58,929 nt of DNA from an uncultured Lachnospira sp. Lineage in GTDB: Bacteria; Bacillota; Clostridia; Lachnospirales; Lachnospiraceae. The translations under genes and the position numbers were made by a program. Position 1 is the first letter of the stretch; the number at the start of each line of letters is the position of its first letter. Location: NCBI GenBank assembly GCA_946186125.1, contig CAMHLZ010000017.1:1-58929 (forward strand), given 5' to 3'. A model generated the notes under the pieces. The model ran no database searches. It was not told where the DNA came from and saw only the letters and a list, made by a program, of their open reading frames with translations. This document shows positions 8,295 through 16,993 of the stretch, piece by piece.

Positions 8295-9473
8295 TTGAAA
8301 ATACTGATTACTACTGATTGGTACAAGCCTGTTATTAATGGTGTTGTTACATCGGTAGAAAATTTATGCAGAGGTTTAACAGAACTTGGTCATGAAGTAA
8401 GAATTCTTACATTATCCAATTCTTTACATTCATGGAAGGAAGAAAATGTTTATTATATTGGCTCTGTTAGTGTGGGGAAGATTTATCCAAACGCAAGGCT
8501 TAAGATGACTTTAAGACATAGATTTATAAAAGAATTAATTGAATGGAGACCGGATGTTGTGCATAGTCAGTGTGAATTTTCAACGTTTTTAATGGCCAGA
8601 AGAATTTCAAGATTGTGCAGGATTCCTATTGTTCATACTTATCATACTGTGTATGAAGATTATACATCATATTTTTGTCCAAGTGAAAAAATTGGAAAAA
8701 TTGTTGCAGAGTTATTTTCAAGTAAGATATTAGACAGGACACATTCAGTTATTGTACCATCTGATAAAATATATGATATGCTCATGAGATATAATATTAA
8801 AAAAGCAGTATATACAGTACCATCCGGAATATCTGTTGATGCATATATAGAGGATGATAAAGTATCAAGAAAACAATTAAGAGATTCATTGGGTATATCT
8901 GATAGTGAATGTATCATGATATATATTGGAAGGCTGGCGAAAGAAAAAAATATAGGAAGCATTTTTGAGTTTATAAAAGAAGTATGTGAAGAGCAACAAA
9001 GAATGCTTATCGTTGGTGATGGTCCATATAGAGAAGAGTTAGAAAAAAAAGCAAAAGATATGGGGATTTATGAAAGATTAATATTTACCGGTATGGTTGA
9101 GCCTGATATTATTGCAAGATATTATAAGGCAGGAGATATATTTGTCAGTGCATCTAATAGTGAAACACAGGGAATAACATATATGGAAGCCATGGCATCG
9201 GGGCTTCCGTTGTTATGTAAAAGAGATGAATGTCTGTCGGATGTTATACGACAGGAGATTAATGGGTTTATGTACACAAATGAAACGGATTTTTTCTCAT
9301 ATCTTAAAAAGCTGACGGATGATGTGGAATATAGAAAAGGTATTGGAATTGAAGCTCGTAAGAGTGTTGTTGAAAGATATTCTATTCAGGCTTTTGCAAA
9401 GTCCTGTGTAGAAGTATATGAGGATACTATAGAAGAATATTATAGCAATGGCGGTGGAAGTGTAGTTGCATAA
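8295..9473 (+). CDS. Family 4 glycosyltransferase (diacylglycerol glucosyltransferase-like)
   Basis: This is a GT-B enzyme with the N-terminal pattern MKILITTDWYKPVINGVVTS and the donor-site E-x7-E motif in SETQGITYMEAMASG near residue 290. The layout and length (392 aa) match the 1,2-diacylglycerol 3-glucosyltransferase/CpoA group, which makes membrane glycolipids used as lipoteichoic-acid anchors. Mannosyl or exopolysaccharide transfer is also possible. The TTG start is supported by AAGGAGGA six bases upstream and by the family N-terminus. It appears to be monocistronic, with a promoter in front and a hairpin behind. Confidence 0.85.
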   Translation: MKILITTDWYKPVINGVVTSVENLCRGLTELGHEVRILTLSNSLHSWKEENVYYIGSVSVGKIYPNARLKMTLRHRFIKELIEWRPDVVHSQCEFSTFLMARRISRLCRIPIVHTYHTVYEDYTSYFCPSEKIGKIVAELFSSKILDRTHSVIVPSDKIYDMLMRYNIKKAVYTVPSGISVDAYIEDDKVSRKQLRDSLGISDSECIMIYIGRLAKEKNIGSIFEFIKEVCEEQQRMLIVGDGPYREELEKKAKDMGIYERLIFTGMVEPDIIARYYKAGDIFVSASNSETQGITYMEAMASGLPLLCKRDECLSDVIRQEINGFMYTNETDFFSYLKKLTDDVEYRKGIGIEARKSVVERYSIQAFAKSCVEVYEDTIEEYYSNGGGSVVA

Positions 9474-9474
9474 A

Positions 9475-9508
9475 ACAAGCTGGTGGATTGATTAATTCAC
9501 CAGCTTGT
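9475..9508 (+). terminator. Hairpin after the family 4 glycosyltransferase
   Basis: An 11-base arm (ACAAGCTGGTG) pairs with its complement across a 12-base loop. No clear T-run follows, so this is a weaker terminator or a transcript-stabilising hairpin. Confidence 0.55.
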
Positions 9509-9583
9509 TCATGTGAAATAATACAAAAAAATTAGAATTATTTGTGCATTATATAAGAAAATGTTTTAAAAATCAAATATAAA

Positions 9584-9612
9584 TTGCAAATTTTTAACAA
9601 ACAAAGTATATT
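9584..9612 (+). promoter_or_regulatory. Candidate promoter of the secreted alpha-amylase
   Basis: TTGCAA, 17 bases, then TATATT, about 50 bases before the start codon. I found no convincing catabolite-response (cre) element nearby. Confidence 0.45.
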
Positions 9613-9659
9613 CTTATATGTACCATTAAACATTAACAAAAAGAACATGGAGGAGAATT

Positions 9660-12600
9660 ATGAGTACAATGAAATTAAAAAAAGCTTTAGCATTATCATT
9701 GGCTGCAGTGATGACTTGTACATCAGGCGGATGGGTACAGAATCATACAGCTTATGCGGATGAATCAAATATATGTATTGATTCTAATGATAATGTATTA
9801 AGCAACGGAAATGAGAATGAATTCTCATGGGACAATGCAACAATGTATTTCCTGTTAACGGACAGATTTAAAAATGGAAATACGGAAAATGATAACGCGT
9901 ACGGGAGACAGAATTATAATTTTTCTGACAAAAGAGCTACATTTCACGGTGGTGATTTTGCGGGAATCACCCAGGAAATAGAATCAGGGTATTTTGATAA
10001 TCTGGGTGTAAATGCAATATGGTTATCAGCACCATACGAACAGATTCACGGATATATTCAGGGTGGTAAAGATAATGATAAAGGATATTTCCATCAGTCA
10101 TACCATGGATATTATGTACTTGATTATACTGAAACTGATGATGCTTTCGGAACTAAGGAAGAGTTTAAGAAGTTAGTTACAAAGGCACATGAACATGGTA
10201 TAAGAATAGTAATGGACGTAGTTATGAACCATACAGGATATAACAGTATGGGAGATATGAATGAATATGATTTTGGTATTTTAAAATCAGGATGGAAAGA
10301 CTATTATGATCGTGCATCTGAGAATGACTACGATTCGTATCATAATTATATAAATTATAGTGACGGTACAGATAAATGGGGTAACTGGTGGGGAAGCGGC
10401 TGGGTTCGCAGCGGCCTTCCGGGTTATACGCCTGGACCTGATGTTAATCAGAATCCTATTTTAGGAAATCTTGAAGGATTGCCGGATTTTAAAACAGAAT
10501 CAGGTGACTCTGTAGGTATACCGGGATTTTTACAGAATAAGTGGAAAAAAGAAGGTACTTTTGATAGCAAGATAAATAAATATGGTTCTTCTGGAACTGT
10601 AAGAAGCTATCTTGTAAAATGGCTTACAGAATGGGTAGAAGAATTTGGAGTAGACGGTTTCAGATGTGATACTGCAAAGCATGTTGAAAATGAATCATGG
10701 AAGGCACTTAAGACTGCAGGTGTTGCTTCATTAAACAAATGGAGGCAAAATAATCCTACAGCACCAGGTGCAGACTGGAAAGATGATTTTTGGATGACAG
10801 GAGAGTCATACGGTCATGATGTGAAATATGATGAGTATTATACTTCCGGTGGTTTTGATTCAATGATTAATTTCGAAATACGAAAAGATGAAAGCAAAAT
10901 AGGTAAATCTAAACTTGAAAGTACTTATTCATCTTATGCTAACAGTGTTAATTCTAATTCAAAATTTAATGTACTTACATTTTTGTCATCACATGATGCT
11001 GACTTAATGAGCAGAAATCACAGCGCATCAGACATGTATTACTATGGTACGGCATTCTTAATGCTTCCTGGTGGAGTACAGATCTTCTATGGAGACGAGA
11101 CATATAGAGGAATGGTTCCGGGTGCTTCATTTGATGGAGATGGTAAAGCAGGTCATTCACTTAGAAGTGATATGAACTGGAGTACAATGGATAAGAATTT
11201 ACTTGCACATTGGCAGAAGGTTGGAAAATTCAGAAACAATCATATATCTGTAGGTGCAGGTGCACATAAACAGTTATCATCAGCTCCTTATACATTCTCA
11301 CGTATCAAGGGTGATGATAAAGTAGTTGTAGCAATGCCTGATTCAGCAGGAACATACGATATTACTGTAAGTGGTGTGTTTGGCGATGGAGCAGAAGTAA
11401 AAGATGCTTATTCCGGAGATGTATACACAGTTAATAATGGAAAAGTGTCTGCTAAATGTGATGGAAACTGCACTATTCTTTTAGAAGAAATGAAAGTTGA
11501 TAAGCCATATGTAAAAGCTGTAGGCGACAGTGTTTATTCAACTGAGAAAGTGAAAGTTACACTTAATTCCAAAGACGCCACTGATACATATTATTCAGTA
11601 AATGATGGCGAGAAAAAAGCATTCAAAGATGGAGATGTAATTGAAATCGGTGGTGGTACAGCTTATGAGGAATCTGTAAAAGTTACAGTTAAAGGTATTG
11701 CTGGAGATGGTACAAAACTTAATAACACAGCGACATTTACAAGATGCAAGGAACCGGATATTTCTGATAATATTTATCGTTTGAAGGTTAAAAAGAGTGA
11801 ATATTCAAATGCTCCGTATATATATCTATGGCAGGATAAATTGGTTGATATTAATGGTTCATGGCCTGGAGCATTAATGAAAGAGGATGGTGATTACTGG
11901 ACTTATGAAAATGCTGAATTAACTGGAACTGTTAATTTTATATTGAGTAAGGATAAAGATAATAAGTATACAACAGATTTAAGTTCAACTGGCTCTAAGA
12001 TTTATGCAAACGGTAAATTTGAGGATATTCCTGTTGGTAAAAAGGCAAAAGTTATGGCAAAATATGTAGATAAAGATGGAAAAGACCTTACAGGTGGAAA
12101 AGATGTGTATCGTGTGGGTGCTTCAGGAACAGCTTATGAAATCGCAGCAAGAGATATTGAGGGATATACATTAGATAAAATTATAGGAAATACTACCGGA
12201 TTGTTTACTGACGATGAAGTGATAGTTGTTACCTTCAAGTATGTGAAAAATGGAGAAGAGACAACAACAGCTATAGAGACGACAACTACGGCTATAGAGA
12301 CGACAACACAGGAAGAGACAACTACGGCTATAGAGACGACAACACAGGAAGAGACAACAACGGCTACAGAGACGACAACACAGGAAGAGACAACTACGGC
12401 TATTGAGACGACAACACAGGAAGAGACAACAGCTACAGAGACGACAACACAGGAAGAGACAACAACGGCTACAGAGACAACAACACAGGAAGAGACAACA
12501 GCTATAGAGACGACAACACAGGAAGAGACAACAACGGCTACAGAGACAACAACACAGGAAGAGACAACAGCTATAGAGACGACAACACAGGAAGAGACAA

Positions 12601-13193
12601 CAACACAGGAAGAGACAACTACTGAACCTTATACATCAGAGCTTGAGTTAGAAGATATTTCTACATCAAAAGCGAGTGGAATTGCTTGTGTAGGTGATTC
12701 AATAATTATAAAAGCCGATGCTGAAGGTGGTAAAGGAAATCTCAAATATAAGTTTGAAATAAAATCAAGCTGGGATGAAATAACGAGAAATTACAAAACA
12801 TCAAATAAAGCAGTTTGGAAGCCGACTGATGCAGGAAAGTTTACAATAACTGTATGGGTAAAAGATGAATCTGGAACTGTTGTGAGCAAGTCAATTTCTA
12901 AATACGTTGTAAATAATAAATTAACAATAAAAGCATTTAGAGCTTCAAAATCTGGAAGCAAGTTTAAGCTATCTGTTAAGACAAAAGGTGGAAGTGGCAT
13001 ATTTGTATACAGATTTGCATACAAAAAGAAAGGTACATCGAAATTAGTATATTCAGGTTCTTACGGTAAAAAGAATACTGCTACATGGAAACCATCTAAG
13101 AAGGGAACATATAATTTATATGTTTACGTAAAAGATGTCAAAACAGGAAAGATTGTTAAGGATGTAATATCAGCTTTTAAAATTACAAAATAA
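9660..13193 (+). CDS. Secreted multidomain alpha-amylase (GH13)
   Basis: This 1177-aa extracellular endo-amylase hydrolyses alpha-1,4 bonds of starch. A signal peptide (cleavage likely after AYA, residue 33) precedes the GH13 barrel. Its four conserved regions are DVVMNH (186-191), GFRCDTAKH (nucleophile Asp337), GES (acid/base Glu382) and FLSSHD (445-446). Next come a beta-sandwich that could be a CHB_HEX_C-like domain (about 615-695), a CBM26-like starch-binding module (about 705-785, with YIYLWQ and WPGALM), a MucBP-like domain (about 790-860), a TTTQEE-rich linker (865-988) and two triple-tyrosine-like beta-sandwich domains. There is no LPXTG or S-layer motif, so surface attachment is unresolved. 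GAGGAG precedes the ATG. Confidence 0.93.
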   Translation: MSTMKLKKALALSLAAVMTCTSGGWVQNHTAYADESNICIDSNDNVLSNGNENEFSWDNATMYFLLTDRFKNGNTENDNAYGRQNYNFSDKRATFHGGDFAGITQEIESGYFDNLGVNAIWLSAPYEQIHGYIQGGKDNDKGYFHQSYHGYYVLDYTETDDAFGTKEEFKKLVTKAHEHGIRIVMDVVMNHTGYNSMGDMNEYDFGILKSGWKDYYDRASENDYDSYHNYINYSDGTDKWGNWWGSGWVRSGLPGYTPGPDVNQNPILGNLEGLPDFKTESGDSVGIPGFLQNKWKKEGTFDSKINKYGSSGTVRSYLVKWLTEWVEEFGVDGFRCDTAKHVENESWKALKTAGVASLNKWRQNNPTAPGADWKDDFWMTGESYGHDVKYDEYYTSGGFDSMINFEIRKDESKIGKSKLESTYSSYANSVNSNSKFNVLTFLSSHDADLMSRNHSASDMYYYGTAFLMLPGGVQIFYGDETYRGMVPGASFDGDGKAGHSLRSDMNWSTMDKNLLAHWQKVGKFRNNHISVGAGAHKQLSSAPYTFSRIKGDDKVVVAMPDSAGTYDITVSGVFGDGAEVKDAYSGDVYTVNNGKVSAKCDGNCTILLEEMKVDKPYVKAVGDSVYSTEKVKVTLNSKDATDTYYSVNDGEKKAFKDGDVIEIGGGTAYEESVKVTVKGIAGDGTKLNNTATFTRCKEPDISDNIYRLKVKKSEYSNAPYIYLWQDKLVDINGSWPGALMKEDGDYWTYENAELTGTVNFILSKDKDNKYTTDLSSTGSKIYANGKFEDIPVGKKAKVMAKYVDKDGKDLTGGKDVYRVGASGTAYEIAARDIEGYTLDKIIGNTTGLFTDDEVIVVTFKYVKNGEETTTAIETTTTAIETTTQEETTTAIETTTQEETTTATETTTQEETTTAIETTTQEETTATETTTQEETTTATETTTQEETTAIETTTQEETTTATETTTQEETTAIETTTQEETTTQEETTTEPYTSELELEDISTSKASGIACVGDSIIIKADAEGGKGNLKYKFEIKSSWDEITRNYKTSNKAVWKPTDAGKFTITVWVKDESGTVVSKSISKYVVNNKLTIKAFRASKSGSKFKLSVKTKGGSGIFVYRFAYKKKGTSKLVYSGSYGKKNTATWKPSKKGTYNLYVYVKDVKTGKIVKDVISAFKITK
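12252..12624 (+). repeat. Tandem repeat encoding a Thr/Glu linker in the amylase
   Basis: About ten imperfect 33-36-base units encode variants of ETTT-A(I/T)-ETTTQE. Units differ by loss of one Thr codon or by Ile/Thr exchange, as expected from slippage or unequal recombination. The protein segment should be extended and possibly O-glycosylated (inference). Confidence 0.9.
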
Positions 13194-13201
13194 TACAAGT
13201 T

Positions 13202-13240
13202 AAAAGCCAGAGCACATTAGTATGTGCCTGGCTTTTTTTA
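13202..13240 (+). terminator. Terminator of the amylase gene
   Basis: AAAAGCCAG and GCACAT arms pair with ATGTGC and CTGGCTTTT around a TAGT loop, with one unpaired A, followed by a run of T. Confidence 0.88.
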
Positions 13241-13296
13241 AAATGAAATACACACTTGAAGTACAACAGGTACAAACAAATGCGAATATGATATTG

Positions 13297-13947
13297 TCAA
13301 ATATTTTTTTTACACAAATCTTCAAGAACACATTTATCGCAATGCGGTTTTGTGCGTGCCGTACATATATCGCGTCCGTGACACACGAGTCTGTGACAGA
13401 ATGATTTTCCTTTGTCGTAAGGTATTATTTTCCAAAGAGCCATTTCTACCTTTTTTGGCTCTTTTATATTATCTACCAGTCCCATTCTGTTTACAAGCCG
13501 TATACAGTGAGTATCGGTAACAATTGCAGGTTTGTTAAACACGTCGCCCATGATAAGATTAGCACTTTTTCTGCCGACACCCGGAAGAGACAGAAGAACG
13601 TCAAAATCATCCGGAACTTTATCATTAAAATTCTCATGAATGATTTTCATACAGGCACTTATATCTCTTGCCTTACTTCGCCCAAGTCCGCAGGGTCTTA
13701 TAATTGTTTCAATATCACAGACATCAGCAGCTGCAAGTGATGAAATGTCAGGATATTTTTCGTATAATTTTTTAACTACAACATTAACCCTTGCATCAGT
13801 GCATTGAGCGGCAAGACGGACACTAACTAAAAGTTTCCATGCATCATCATATTCAAGTGTGCAATCAGCACCAGGGTAGGCTTTTTCTAATCTGTCAATT
13901 ATCTTCAGAGCAAGATTAGTTTTATCATTTGATATTTGGTTTGGCAC
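13297..13947 (-). CDS. nth: Endonuclease III (DNA glycosylase/AP lyase)
   Basis: Nth removes oxidised pyrimidines and cleaves the abasic site in base-excision repair. The helix-hairpin-helix LPGVGRKSAN contains the catalytic Lys, and VTDTHCIRLVNRMG supplies the catalytic Asp. The C-terminus carries four cysteines for the 4Fe-4S cluster, spaced C-x7-C-x2-C-x5-C. The first gap is one residue longer than the C-x6-C of the E. coli enzyme. The GTG start has a GAGGA site about 12 bases upstream. The length (216 aa) is normal. The gene converges with the amylase gene. Confidence 0.94.
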   Translation of the reverse strand: MPNQISNDKTNLALKIIDRLEKAYPGADCTLEYDDAWKLLVSVRLAAQCTDARVNVVVKKLYEKYPDISSLAAADVCDIETIIRPCGLGRSKARDISACMKIIHENFNDKVPDDFDVLLSLPGVGRKSANLIMGDVFNKPAIVTDTHCIRLVNRMGLVDNIKEPKKVEMALWKIIPYDKGKSFCHRLVCHGRDICTARTKPHCDKCVLEDLCKKNI

Positions 13948-14014
13948 TACTAATTCACATCCTCTAATGTTATGAATACTTGTATTTTACAAAAGCAAAT
14001 AAGGAATGTCAATG

Positions 14015-14043
14015 TTGAAAAACGTGTAAAAATAATTTACAAT
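14015..14043 (+). promoter_or_regulatory. Sigma-A promoter of the rhomboid gene
   Basis: TTGAAA, 17 bases, then TACAAT, ending 28 bases before the ATG, which has its own AAGGAGG site. Confidence 0.55.
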
Positions 14044-14071
14044 ATTTATAGGTAAAATTAAGGAGGTTGAA

Positions 14072-14638
14072 ATGAGTAAAAAATATAAACTTTCATTTAA
14101 CTCACCTGTTATACTGACATTTGTATTTATCTGCTTTGCTGCGCTTATAGCAGGATATATAACAGGAGGGTTTACCACGACAGCTTTGTTCAGCATATAC
14201 CGATCTTCGTTTAGGAGTCCGTTTACGTACATAAGATTTATAGGACATGTATTCGGACATGCAGGTTTTTCACATTTTATTAACAATATGATGATGATTC
14301 TTGTTGTCGGTCCTCTTCTTGAAGAAAGATATGGTTCAAAAAGAATCATTGAGATTATTATAATTACAGCGATTATAACCGGTGTCGTACACTTTCTATT
14401 TTTCCCGCGTTATGCTTTGCTGGGAGCCAGTGGAGTTGTATTTGCATTTATTATTCTCTCGTCAATAACGGATATTCGTGAAGGTGAAATACCAATTACT
14501 CTTATACTTGTTGCTGCCTTATATCTTGGACAGCAAATATATGACGGGTTATTCGTTGCTGATAATGTATCAAATCTTACCCATATAATAGGTGGTATAA
14601 TAGGTGGTATAATAGGTATGAATTCAAAACAAAAATAA
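14072..14638 (+). CDS. Rhomboid family intramembrane serine protease
   Basis: The protein has six hydrophobic segments in 188 residues. The catalytic dyad is visible as GASG (Ser120, in LLGASGVVFAF) and His171 (LTHIIGG). The HFINNM stretch near residue 70 matches the rhomboid oxyanion-region histidine and asparagine. The family cleaves single-pass membrane proteins inside the bilayer. The substrate is unknown. It is a minimal six-helix rhomboid without extra domains. It lies alone between a promoter and an inverted repeat and is not clearly co-transcribed with neighbours. Confidence 0.88.
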   Translation: MSKKYKLSFNSPVILTFVFICFAALIAGYITGGFTTTALFSIYRSSFRSPFTYIRFIGHVFGHAGFSHFINNMMMILVVGPLLEERYGSKRIIEIIIITAIITGVVHFLFFPRYALLGASGVVFAFIILSSITDIREGEIPITLILVAALYLGQQIYDGLFVADNVSNLTHIIGGIIGGIIGMNSKQK

Positions 14639-14640
14639 AT

Positions 14641-14686
14641 TATGTACTCTCGGGATCTTTTTGTATCGGATTTTCGAGAGTACATA
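14641..14686. other. Inverted repeat downstream of the rhomboid gene
   Basis: A perfect 12-base inverted repeat (TATGTACTCTCG and its complement) has a 22-base loop and no T-run on the plus strand. It may be a weak terminator, an mRNA-stabilising structure or a protein site. Confidence 0.6.
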
Positions 14687-14739
14687 ATTGGTTAAGGAGG
14701 GATAAAAGTTCTCTCCTCAATCGATTTTCCTAAAATATT

Positions 14740-15135
14740 TTATTGACGGTTAAAATAATTGATGCCGTCGTTGGGATAAAAATATGTTCTAATGTAACCA
14801 TCTGTAGAAACAATGACAAATTCATTTGTTTTTTCAAGATAATAAACGTCATCTCCATCTTCAGCTTCTGTTTTATGTAATGCTTCAGAATTAGATACAA
14901 CATTTGATGCTGCATTTTCATATTCTGATTCAGATTTGAATCCCATTTCTATGCCATGCTTTTCATAATGTTCTTGCAAAAGTTTTTCATTTCTAAAGTG
15001 TAATTCTGTTTGTGACTGTGTTTGATAAGTGTTTTTGCTATTATGTGGAATTAGCGTATTTAGTGCCAGCGATACAAGAAGTATTAAGGCAATTAATAAA
15101 GTGTTTTTCCATGTAGGGTGGTTTTCCTGATTCAT
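14740..15135 (-). CDS. Single-pass membrane protein with toxin-nuclease-like C-terminal domain
   Basis: The protein is 131 aa long. One N-terminal transmembrane helix (about residues 11-29) is followed by an exported or surface domain. The domain has the pattern LLQEHYEKHGIEMG, then SEYENAA, DGDDVYYLE, TNEFVIV and TDGYIRTYFYP. From memory, this order of His, Glu and the DGxIRTYFxP block resembles the C-terminal RNase-like domains (BECR fold: colicin D/E5, CdiA or Rhs tips) of polymorphic toxins. The match was not confirmed by search. No immunity gene is adjacent. The ATG has a GAGG site six bases upstream. It is transcribed divergently from the transglutaminase-like gene. Confidence 0.6.
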   Translation of the reverse strand: MNQENHPTWKNTLLIALILLVSLALNTLIPHNSKNTYQTQSQTELHFRNEKLLQEHYEKHGIEMGFKSESEYENAASNVVSNSEALHKTEAEDGDDVYYLEKTNEFVIVSTDGYIRTYFYPNDGINYFNRQ

Positions 15136-15263
15136 ATATACCTCGATTCGTTAGTTTGATTTACTTGTATATTTTATCAGTTTATAATTAAAAATGCTAT
15201 ATTCTATAATAAGAAAAAGTGTGATACAATTTCTATATAATGATATGTCAGGAGGGATTTTAT

Positions 15264-16916
15264 ATGAAAAAGATTCTAAAAACCGGAACATTTGTAATAT
15301 TATTGATGTTTCTTTGTCTTGTAACATGCTGTGGAACTGTGCCAGCATCAGAATCCATATCTTTAAAAGTAAATAAGCAAAAAGTTATATTATATGGGAT
15401 AGATTCGTGGGCAGAACAATATTTAACAATTCCCTCAAAGTATAATCAAAAATTTCAATTAAAGGTAACAGGAGCATCTAATGTTCAATATTCTGTTGTA
15501 ACAGGCGATTCTGTATCAGTGACCTCTTCTGGTTTAATAAAACCTGTATATTCAACATGGTATTGGTATGGAGGTATTGGTTACAGTATCAAACAGGGGG
15601 ATGACTATGATTCTGTGTCATCTTCAGGAAAATATGGGAAATCAGTAATTAAAGTAGAATCTGGGAATAAAAGCTGTTTAGTAACGGTCATCTTTAAAAA
15701 TTATGCAAACTGTTATGCAGATAAGATTACAAACAAATATATACAGGATAATATCAAATCATCAATGTCTGTTAAAGAAAAACTGGAAAAAATATGTAAA
15801 TTTGTATGTAAATATAATTACAGTGTTTCAGCATCAAGTCGAGTATCCATGATAGTATCAGGTGGTGGAGATTGTTGGGCAAGCACAGATACAATTATTT
15901 ATATGTGTAAAAAATTAGGTATAAAATCATGGGAAAGAAATGGCAATCGTGACTTTGGTGCCGGAAGCGGCCATAAAAATGCTATGGTGTATGATAGTAA
16001 GAAAAAAATATATTATGAGGTCGAGGCCGGATACTCAGGAAATGCACCGCGTGCATACAATATAACATTAAGGAAATCATTATTTAGTTATCGTATAAAA
16101 GATGGAGGAATTGAGGTATATCAATATGATGGACCGGAGAAAAAGACAGGAAAACTTATAGTTCCCCAAAAAATAAATGGATATAAAGTAGTGAGTATAG
16201 GTGACAAATTTTTGTCAATGGAAGACTGGTCAGCAATATCTCTGCCTGATACCGTGGAAAATATCGGAAGCAGTGCTTTTAATTCTTGCACAAAACTTAA
16301 AACTATTAATATACCTAAAAACTTAAAAACATTGGGAGAATTTTCATTTACAAACTGTCCGGCCATAAAAAGAATTACATGCAGTGTTTCTCATAAATAT
16401 TTTAAAGTAGTCAAAAATAGTATTTATGATAAAAAAGTTAAAACGTTACTGTTTTGTCCATCTGCAAAGACACTCACTCTCCCGGGAACGGTTACGGAAG
16501 TAAGAGAATATGCTTGTTATTACAATAATCATTTAAAATCAGTCGTGATTCCTGAAAGTGTAAAAAATATAGGCGAAGGAGCATTCGGAACATGCGAGAA
16601 TCTATCAAAGATTACTATAAAAGGTAACAAATTGAAAAACATTGGTGCATATGCGTTTTATTCAAGTGCAATATCAAAAATTGTATTTCCTAAGTCTGTA
16701 AAGAAGATGGGAGCGTATGCATTGGGTAATAATCCACTTAAAACGGTTATATTTAAGGGGTCAGCTCCTACACTTGGTACAGAATACAATGGCACTATGT
16801 ATTATGATATTTGCACAGGATCAAAACCAACTATATATACACCTTCCGGAAACATTACATGGACAAGCAGCGTAAAGAAATGTTTTGGGACAGATATTAA
16901 GTGGAAGAAGAAATAA
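15264..16916 (+). CDS. Secreted transglutaminase-like protein with BspA-type leucine-rich repeats
   Basis: This 550-aa exported protein starts with a hydrophobic signal sequence; a Cys pair at its end (VTCCG) is not a clean lipobox. An Ig-like region follows (about 35-130). Next is a transglutaminase/protease-like domain with GGGDCWAS (Cys204), GHKNAMV (His237) and an acidic YYEVEAGY in the place of the third catalytic residue. About five LRR_5 repeats (TVENIGSSAFNSCTKLKTI type) fill residues 300-510. Such proteins in gut Firmicutes are thought to act in surface adhesion or protein processing. AGGAGGG precedes the ATG at 15264, so I rejected the longer frame. Confidence 0.85.
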   Translation: MKKILKTGTFVILLMFLCLVTCCGTVPASESISLKVNKQKVILYGIDSWAEQYLTIPSKYNQKFQLKVTGASNVQYSVVTGDSVSVTSSGLIKPVYSTWYWYGGIGYSIKQGDDYDSVSSSGKYGKSVIKVESGNKSCLVTVIFKNYANCYADKITNKYIQDNIKSSMSVKEKLEKICKFVCKYNYSVSASSRVSMIVSGGGDCWASTDTIIYMCKKLGIKSWERNGNRDFGAGSGHKNAMVYDSKKKIYYEVEAGYSGNAPRAYNITLRKSLFSYRIKDGGIEVYQYDGPEKKTGKLIVPQKINGYKVVSIGDKFLSMEDWSAISLPDTVENIGSSAFNSCTKLKTINIPKNLKTLGEFSFTNCPAIKRITCSVSHKYFKVVKNSIYDKKVKTLLFCPSAKTLTLPGTVTEVREYACYYNNHLKSVVIPESVKNIGEGAFGTCENLSKITIKGNKLKNIGAYAFYSSAISKIVFPKSVKKMGAYALGNNPLKTVIFKGSAPTLGTEYNGTMYYDICTGSKPTIYTPSGNITWTSSVKKCFGTDIKWKKK

Positions 16917-16938
16917 ATTAGTCAATACTTTTATATGC

Positions 16939-16966
16939 AACAAGACCTGCCGGTGCAGGTCTTGTT
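16939..16966. terminator. Hairpin terminator between convergent genes
   Basis: A perfect 12-base stem (AACAAGACCTGC and its complement) has a CGGT loop. It lies between the LRR protein gene and metE, with AT-rich flanks but no long T-run. Confidence 0.8.
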
Positions 16967-16993
16967 AATCTTAAACATATTTTATAATCTATT

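Noticed and set aside
12252-12624. Possible CRISPR or minisatellite outside a gene
   Set aside because: The repeats are coding, in frame, and form a Thr/Glu linker.
13222-13404. 60-aa plus-strand frame after the amylase
   Set aside because: Overlaps the amylase terminator and the nth C-terminus; no ribosome site.
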